Positions 34,584 through 39,170 of a stretch of 39,170 bases of DNA are shown in pieces; within the stretch, counting starts at the first letter, position 1; each line of letters starts with the position of its first letter. The stretch lies in the NCBI GenBank assembly GCA_905480545.1, contig CAJQQR010000103.1:1-39170 (forward strand), written 5' to 3'. The notes under the pieces were generated by a model. It saw only the letters and a list, made by a program, of their open reading frames with translations, was not told where the DNA came from and did no database searches. The DNA comes from an uncultured Pirellulaceae bacterium (lineage in GTDB: Bacteria; Planctomycetota; Planctomycetia; Pirellulales; Pirellulaceae). Position numbers and translations under genes: made by a program.

Positions 34584-34623
34584 AAATTGGGTTTTAAGCT
34601 GTTTTCGGCTTAAAACCCAATTT
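34584..34623 (+). terminator. Long hairpin, likely 3' processing or termination signal of tRNA-Ser
   Basis: A 16-pair perfect stem (34584-34599 with 34608-34623) with the eight-base loop TGTTTTCG, followed by CGTTTCTTGG. The U-run is weak (three T), so it may be a processing hairpin rather than a classic terminator. Confidence 0.55.
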
Positions 34624-35011
34624 CGTTTCTTGGTTTTGAATCTTTTGGTTTTGAATCTTTTGGTGTTGATTGCTCTGTAAGATGTGCGACAGGCGCAGGC
34701 GGTCGACTTGAGACAATTGGTGGCGTGGTTCACGTTCATGTTTGAGTAAGGCGTACGCGAGCTTAGGGTATGACGCTGGCGAGGAAATACCGGTCACAAA
34801 GAAGTAGGCTCAAAGTTGGGATAGCCTCTTCGGAAGCCGCCTCATCGTGCTCGCATGCACTTGCTGCACCGACGCAAAGTGAGGCCAAGAGTCATGGTCA
34901 TCGCGTATCGTACGTTGTTTTCGTTGGACCGAGTTGTCATGCCAATACGGATCGAGCCGTTAAAGTTTGTGCACGATTATCTGTTGTGATTTCTCTATTT
35001 CAAATAAAACG
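34624..35011. other. Intergenic region downstream of tRNA-Ser
   Basis: No gene is recognised; a plus-strand frame at 34770-35018 overlaps the ceramidase-like gene end and has no family features. It contains the 15-bp repeat at 34631-34660. Confidence 0.4.
34631..34660. repeat. Perfect 15-bp tandem duplication
   Basis: TGGTTTTGAATCTTT at 34631-34645 and again at 34646-34660, with a degenerate third copy (TGGTGTTGAT) after it. Confidence 0.9.
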
Positions 35012-36442
35012 CTACTGACTTTCGCTTGCCAATTTTTGAACAGCAGCGACAATCCGCTCCTCGATTTCGGCACTCCACTTCGATGGCAATCCGTAATAGA
35101 TCATCGAAGTGTCACCTTCGTAGCCGCCTTCTAAAAGCACTCGTCTGGAGGGGATATAGGCCATCACGTCATTCGCGTAGCCGGCTACCCAGACATTGTT
35201 TCGTGTTAGTTGATTCTTGAGCCTAATGGAGTAATCGACTGTCACTTCGCCGCCAAGGATTACGAACGTAATCTGTTCGCCAATCCGCCAAAGTTGGACA
35301 GGATAAGGATATGTGGCTTTTAAAGATCCGTCCGTCTCAATCTTTCGCAGAAGATGTTTTGCCCGGCTGGCGATGTATCGATTGGAAGATTTCGTATCGG
35401 TTGTGATTCGCTTTTTTGATGGCAGATCATCGAAAGGGATATCAATCTCCTCGTATTTGGCTTCAAGGTTGCCCGCTACGGGTTTCAGGCCAGACTTTAG
35501 GATTTTGTCGACGCCATCAGCAATCCGTTTCCCGTAGTTTTCTGCCAATTCAACTTTTCTCCGCGGCAATGGATTTTGATCTGCACCACATCCAGCCCAA
35601 AAAATAGCAACGGTTCCAGGATGTCGCTTTTCGATTTCAAGTTGCGCAAAGCCGGGCCAGTCGCCTGACCATTTGTAGAAGCTGAGTGTGGTTGCATGGC
35701 ATGCGTACCCGAATAGGATCGCTTTTAAATCCTTAGCTTGGTCTTTGATTAACAAGACGGGTAACTCATGGTCGATCGGTCCTTTCAACGATTTTTTTTT
35801 ACGCAATTCAGGTACGTCTTTTTCGGAGTTGTTGCGGCGATTAACAGCAAAATCTGCCTGCCCGATTCCCTCAAACAGCGTGACGGGTTCGATGTTGGTG
35901 ATTGCAGCGCCGACCGTCTTCAAAATTTTCAACTCCAGTTTGTCCGTATAGTCGCCGACTAGTTTCTTTTGTTGATCGTCAAAAAAGTACATTGAACTCA
36001 GGTTTCGTCCGACGACCGGACCGGTGTGGGTATGCGATGTCATAATCGCAATATTGGCTCGAGGGATTTTGTGGATTTTTTCAATCTCGCGACAGACCGA
36101 TCGCGATAACTCACGGTCGATTCCAATTAGGTCAAGCGAAATGAGGAGGTTGCGATTCTTTTTTGAATCTTCAAGCAAAATCGCTTTTGCCCAAAGGTCA
36201 TGGAGGGTTCCATCGGCTGGTCGATCTCGTCCTGCATAGCCGGACATCCACACTTTTTCTATCGGGGTGATTTTCGTTCGGGCAATTCCCGCTTTCCATC
36301 CCGTGAGTGACGTTTTTGTTCCTTGAGCGACGGTAAAATTGTTTTTGAATCCTGCGTTTAAACTCGCAATAAACAGAAAGCACAAAGTGACACGGAGCAG
36401 GTGCCAGATCGTTCTGGATTCAAATAGCCTATTTCGCAACAT
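35012..36442 (-). CDS. Neutral/alkaline ceramidase-like exported protein
   Basis: The 476-residue product starts at ATG 36442 with a signal peptide (LLRVTLCFLFIASLNAGF). The opening of the mature part, KAGIARTKITPIEKVWMSGYAGRDRPADGTLHDLWAKAI, and IMTSHTHTGPVVG with His137 and His139, plus GYACHATTLS, match the metal-binding N-terminal domain of neutral ceramidases (which split ceramide to sphingosine and fatty acid). The segment that carries the nucleophilic serine in true ceramidases (GD/N-x-SPN) reads WAGCGADQNPLP here, without that serine, and the C-terminal Ig-like domain of ceramidases seems to be missing. So the chemistry may differ, and the name marks the family only. It has no operon partner. 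Confidence 0.82.
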   Translation of the reverse strand: MLRNRLFESRTIWHLLRVTLCFLFIASLNAGFKNNFTVAQGTKTSLTGWKAGIARTKITPIEKVWMSGYAGRDRPADGTLHDLWAKAILLEDSKKNRNLLISLDLIGIDRELSRSVCREIEKIHKIPRANIAIMTSHTHTGPVVGRNLSSMYFFDDQQKKLVGDYTDKLELKILKTVGAAITNIEPVTLFEGIGQADFAVNRRNNSEKDVPELRKKKSLKGPIDHELPVLLIKDQAKDLKAILFGYACHATTLSFYKWSGDWPGFAQLEIEKRHPGTVAIFWAGCGADQNPLPRRKVELAENYGKRIADGVDKILKSGLKPVAGNLEAKYEEIDIPFDDLPSKKRITTDTKSSNRYIASRAKHLLRKIETDGSLKATYPYPVQLWRIGEQITFVILGGEVTVDYSIRLKNQLTRNNVWVAGYANDVMAYIPSRRVLLEGGYEGDTSMIYYGLPSKWSAEIEERIVAAVQKLASESQ

Positions 36443-36761
36443 TGCCTAACCTCTGGATTGTGGATCCCTTAAAAGAATGCCAAGCTGAATGGGACTGATG
36501 CTTAACAACAGAACAAACAGTTCGTGTGAATTCAAGCAAATAAATTGCCATACCTGGATTTTACGTCTGGACTCCAGCATGGAATTTGAAGCCATGGTCG
36601 ATCTTGAACCGACCAGCCCACGCTATCGCGAAAGAGCTGGAATTAGAACCTCCGTTCGGAACGTCGATCGAAATGACGTCAGCGTAAATAGGTGATTGTT
36701 TTTCAGCTGGGTTAATACGTTGGACAAATGCTTACAGCCAATTCAAAAAGTTTTAGCTTGA
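36443..36761. other. Intergenic region, no recognised gene
   Basis: Left part of the 767-base gap between two minus-strand genes. A 68-codon plus-strand frame (36489-36695) has no family features. It may be decayed coding DNA, as the right part is. Confidence 0.35.
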
Positions 36762-36966
36762 AATCGCTATGCTGCTGATTCTCGATCAAGCTTGTTCATC
36801 ACATTAAAGTCTTTTAAGCAACCAATTCTGGAATTTGCAACTCCTCTTGATCTGCTCGATCTTGAACTGCTGGGCTCAGTTTATTTTTTGCGAAGAATGG
36901 CCCGAGCATTTCGGAACGCCCGGTCTGGCAATTCTTGGGGCCTCGACCGTTGCAATTCATTTTTAG
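36762..36966 (+). pseudogene. Decayed C-terminal fragment of an EamA/DMT-type transporter
   Basis: Translated in two frames, this region reads like the last two helices of RhaT/EamA drug-metabolite transporters. Frame one gives LFITLKSFKQPILEFATPLDLL then LELLGSVYF (family: 'LLLTLAYRYAPASVVAPFDFLRLPFAALLGYLLF'). After a T6 run at 36884-36889 the frame changes and continues as CEEWPEHFGTPGLAILGASTVAIHF, stop at 36964 (family: 'GEWPDLWTLLGAALIVASGLY'). Deleting one T restores the match. There is no N-terminal part upstream: stops appear just before 36762, so it is a remnant, not only a sequencing error. It lies between two unrelated minus-strand genes. Confidence 0.6.
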
Positions 36967-37209
36967 GAAGATGATGAAGATGCGATCGCCGAATCAATGA
37001 CAGCAAAAGATGTGGTGTTTTTCATGGAATCGACGGACGTGTTTTGGACCAGGAAATTCTTGCCAGAGTCTGAAATCCAATCGGACATCAATGGGAAATC
37101 CTACAGGCGTTAAAAACAATAACGCTGGAACGGATTTAATCAGCGGCAACGGATTTGTTTTCGGGAGTCAGGACTTAACATCCACTCTTTGACTTAGGCC
37201 GCTTCTGGT
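36967..37209. other. Intergenic region after the transporter remnant
   Basis: The frame of the remnant continues after its stop as an open stretch (EDDEDAIAESMTAKDVV, then FFMESTDVFW) to 37113, with no recognised family. It may be a further decayed piece. No terminator for the minus-strand gene was found. Confidence 0.3.
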
Positions 37210-38646
37210 TTAGTTTGCACTCAAATCGACACAGACCAATTCTTCGCTGTTGCGGACAAACATGCATTTGTCGGCGTAGGCGGGATGTGACCAGACGATA
37301 TTTCGACCGCGGACAAACGTAATTGGTTTCAAGACTTTCGTGCGTGAGATTTCTTGATAACCCTGCTCATCGAACTTGGCGATCATCAATTCGCCTTGAT
37401 CATTAAAGATGAAGTACTTGTCTTCATGCGGCGTAAAGAACGCGGTTGCAAAGTAGGAATCTCGAACTGCGTTTGCCGGTTTCTTATCCTCCCAGATTTG
37501 TTCACCCGTATTGAGGTTCAGGCATCGCATTTCGCCTTTCCCCGCAAATCCAAAAACATGCCCATTACGAATGACCGGACTGCCCATCAGCATGTTAAGT
37601 CCTTTTTTGTGGCTTCGATCGGATTGGTCTGACGACCACAGTTTCTTCACGTTGTTTCCGTCTTCTGTAACTTCGACGGCGATTGCTCCATTGTAGAAAT
37701 TGCTAACAACAATTTTGCGACCTGAAATTTGCGGAGTCACAATCGTAACGGTGGGCCTGGATACAGGAACTTCCGGAAACTTGATCGTCCATTTCTGTTT
37801 GCCCGTTTCAAGGTCGAGGCCGGTGATCGCTTCATCGGACCAATAGACCAATTGGGTCTGCATTCCGATTTTCATTGGAACGGGAGGTGCGTAACCAACT
37901 TCCTCTGCGTTTCCAGCTTTCCAAATTTCGCTCCCGTCGGCTTTGTTTAAGCAAACGACTGCGCTTCCTGCACCTCCAACGACGAGCACAAGTTTCTCAT
38001 CATAGATTCGTGGATGGGCCGAAAAGCCCCAGACGGGAGTCTTGGCTTTGTATGTTTCACCAATATTTTTCTGCCAAGCAATTTTGCCACTCTCTTTCTG
38101 AAAGCAAATTAAATCACCCATCGCTCCGAGTGTGTAAACGAAATTGCCATCTACAAGTGGCGTCGTTCGGGGACCTTCGGGGTAGCTGATTTTATAGACC
38201 GATTCGTATTGGTGTTTCCAAATTTCTTTCCCGGTTTTGCTATCGAGACAGAGCACCCGTTCCGTTCCAGGAATGATTGGCAAGCCACGAGCTGGTCGGC
38301 GTTCTTTTTTTTCATCCTCACCATCAGCATCGTTTTCGCTTTTTGGCTTTTCGACACGGTCCATGACATACAGTTTTCCGTCGACGACCGCAGGACCGGT
38401 GTATCCCTTTCCGATCGGAACCCGCCATACGTATTTCGCTCCCGATTCAGGGAACGTTTCCAGAATTCCCTTCTCGTGCCATATACCATCGTTTGTCGGC
38501 CCCATCCAGTTGGGCCAATCATCGCCGTTCGCAAGTTCGGTAAAAGCGATTAGACATAAACAAAACATCGCTGTTGAAAAAGACGTTGTGAAACCTTGCA
38601 AATTGAAAAACTGAATTACCTTGGATGTGGGTTGTTGAGTTTTCAT
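37210..38646 (-). CDS. Exported PQQ-like beta-propeller protein
   Basis: The 478-residue product has a signal sequence (FSTAMFCLCLIAFTELANGDDWPNWMGP) and the planctomycete opening 'DWPNWMGPTNDGIW'. Propeller blades with the PQQ-like pattern 'D-x-x-T-G-K-x-x-W' are clear: LDSKTGKEIWKHQ, QKESGKIAWQKN, LNKADGSEIWKAG, LDLETGKQKWTIK, LNLNTGEQIWEDK. Such proteins are typical of outer-membrane-associated BamB-like or PQQ-like folds; cofactor ligands are not evident. An acidic, Lys-rich loop (ENDADGEDEKKERR) interrupts the first blades. Its ATG overlaps the stop of the upstream APC permease gene in TGATG, so the two are translationally coupled. Confidence 0.87.
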   Translation of the reverse strand: MKTQQPTSKVIQFFNLQGFTTSFSTAMFCLCLIAFTELANGDDWPNWMGPTNDGIWHEKGILETFPESGAKYVWRVPIGKGYTGPAVVDGKLYVMDRVEKPKSENDADGEDEKKERRPARGLPIIPGTERVLCLDSKTGKEIWKHQYESVYKISYPEGPRTTPLVDGNFVYTLGAMGDLICFQKESGKIAWQKNIGETYKAKTPVWGFSAHPRIYDEKLVLVVGGAGSAVVCLNKADGSEIWKAGNAEEVGYAPPVPMKIGMQTQLVYWSDEAITGLDLETGKQKWTIKFPEVPVSRPTVTIVTPQISGRKIVVSNFYNGAIAVEVTEDGNNVKKLWSSDQSDRSHKKGLNMLMGSPVIRNGHVFGFAGKGEMRCLNLNTGEQIWEDKKPANAVRDSYFATAFFTPHEDKYFIFNDQGELMIAKFDEQGYQEISRTKVLKPITFVRGRNIVWSHPAYADKCMFVRNSEELVCVDLSAN

Positions 38647-39170
38647 CAGATGCCAAACAGAAATTGATTTAGGAGGGCTAGAAAGCCAATTCCGCTCAGG
38701 AATGCCGCGATCAGCAGTATGTAAACCACTGCTGCAAAGTCGCTCGATAGATTTGCGAACAATTTGTTGGCGCTAAAATGTTGCGTGAAAGCACTGACTC
38801 TTTCCTTCATTCCGTAAAAAATCACTCCGACGACGAAAGTTGCGATCGCGGCATAGAGTTGAGCGATCTCGCGATACTGACAAATCATGATTACGATAAA
38901 AATGGTCGAGCCAACGTACAGTGCGGGCGCGATCATCTTAAGCGAGAATACCGACTCGCCATTTCGATATTTTGGTAAAAACAAACTGCTGACCGACGCG
39001 GCGGCGCAAATTGACAGCGTGATCCCCAAATAGCCCAACAATGACTCGAGCGTTGACCAGCAAATGATCACCACGGCCAATGCAACTTGAAGTAGCATCG
39101 AGTATTGGGGGGCATTTTTTTGAAAGCTAAAAATAGCCGGCAACATGCCGTCGTCCGCCATTTTCGCATA
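38646..39170 (-). CDS. APC-family amino acid permease, C-terminal part (5' end outside window)
   Basis: The frame is open at the right edge. The visible part (about 174 residues) starts YAKMADDGMLPAIFS, the conserved cytoplasmic 'YAmarDGxLP' loop of amino acid/polyamine permeases, then has about five membrane helices: MLLQVALAVVIICWSTLESLLGYLG, LSICAAASVSSLFLP, MIAPALYVGSTIFIVIMICQY, YAAIATFVVGVIFYGM and FAAVVYILLIAAFLSGIGFLALL. It should transport amino acids across the inner membrane; the substrate is unknown. Stop TGA overlaps the start of the PQQ-like gene by one base. Confidence 0.83.
   Translation of the reverse strand, partial: YAKMADDGMLPAIFSFQKNAPQYSMLLQVALAVVIICWSTLESLLGYLGITLSICAAASVSSLFLPKYRNGESVFSLKMIAPALYVGSTIFIVIMICQYREIAQLYAAIATFVVGVIFYGMKERVSAFTQHFSANKLFANLSSDFAAVVYILLIAAFLSGIGFLALLNQFLFGI

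Noticed and set aside
34770..35018. 82-codon plus-strand frame before the ceramidase-like gene
   Set aside because: Overlaps the end of the ceramidase-like gene and shows no coding character.
36489..36695. 68-codon frame in the gap after the ceramidase-like gene
   Set aside because: No recognisable family and no Shine-Dalgarno; could be decayed DNA but not supported as a gene.

Overview
The window looks like chromosomal DNA of a planctomycete, probably of the Pirellulales. The best evidence is a DUF1559 protein with a type IV pilin-like N-terminus followed by a tiny lipoprotein, a YTV-type tyrosine/valine repeat protein, a Tat-exported Gfo/Idh/MocA oxidoreductase coupled to a DoxX protein, a DUF4254 protein, PQQ-like and Kelch propellers, a neutral-ceramidase-like protein, and many large secreted proteins without recognisable function. 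Base composition is moderate, and genes are mostly single or in pairs separated by 100 to 860 bases. I see no insertion sequence, prophage, CRISPR array, restriction or toxin system. This is a housekeeping-rich, slightly accessory stretch.

Layout. 1-2871: end of a secreted beta-propeller gene, a divergent fabI, tRNA-Pro(GGG) with promoter and terminator on the minus strand, and sufE. 2934-7927: an HD-domain phosphohydrolase, a 672-residue secreted unknown, and a LuxR-type regulator whose receiver has Glu at the phosphorylation site. 8058-10014: epmB and efp, divergent. 10389-12135: ECF sigma factor and its putative membrane anti-sigma factor. 12203-16161: secreted unknown, family 9 glycosyltransferase, Kelch protein. 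16586-18289: ilvC and ilvN/H, both minus, with a terminator between them. 18477-20471: GntP-type permease with a signal peptide and a large loop insertion. 20506-22193: small unknown and a DUF1573 protein. 23056-25866: LemA and an M48 membrane protease. 26215-29162: DoxX-like protein with a long coiled insert, translationally coupled to a Tat-exported oxidoreductase. 29381-30771: DUF1559 protein and small lipoprotein, each with its own strong terminator. 31027-34105: DUF4254, YTV protein, a cluster of small inverted repeats, and an OmpH/Skp-like lipoprotein. 34465-34551: tRNA-Ser(UGA). 35012-39170: ceramidase-like protein, a decayed EamA/DMT transporter fragment, and a coupled APC permease and PQQ-like propeller.

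How genes work together. EF-P and EpmB form a modification pair (EpmA is not in the window). IlvC and IlvN/H belong to branched-chain amino acid synthesis. The sigma and anti-sigma genes form a signalling module. LemA/M48 is an envelope proteolysis pair. DoxX/oxidoreductase and APC permease/PQQ propeller are probably membrane-periplasm pairs, because their reading frames overlap at stop/start codons.

The least expected structures are the DoxX protein split by about 240 residues, the GntP permease with an added signal peptide and loop, the receiver with Asp replaced by Glu, a ceramidase-like protein without the usual serine motif, and repeated short tandem duplications (often exactly 15 bp) in intergenic DNA. 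I saw no complete, clearly new multi-gene system. The DoxX/oxidoreductase pair is the best candidate for follow-up.
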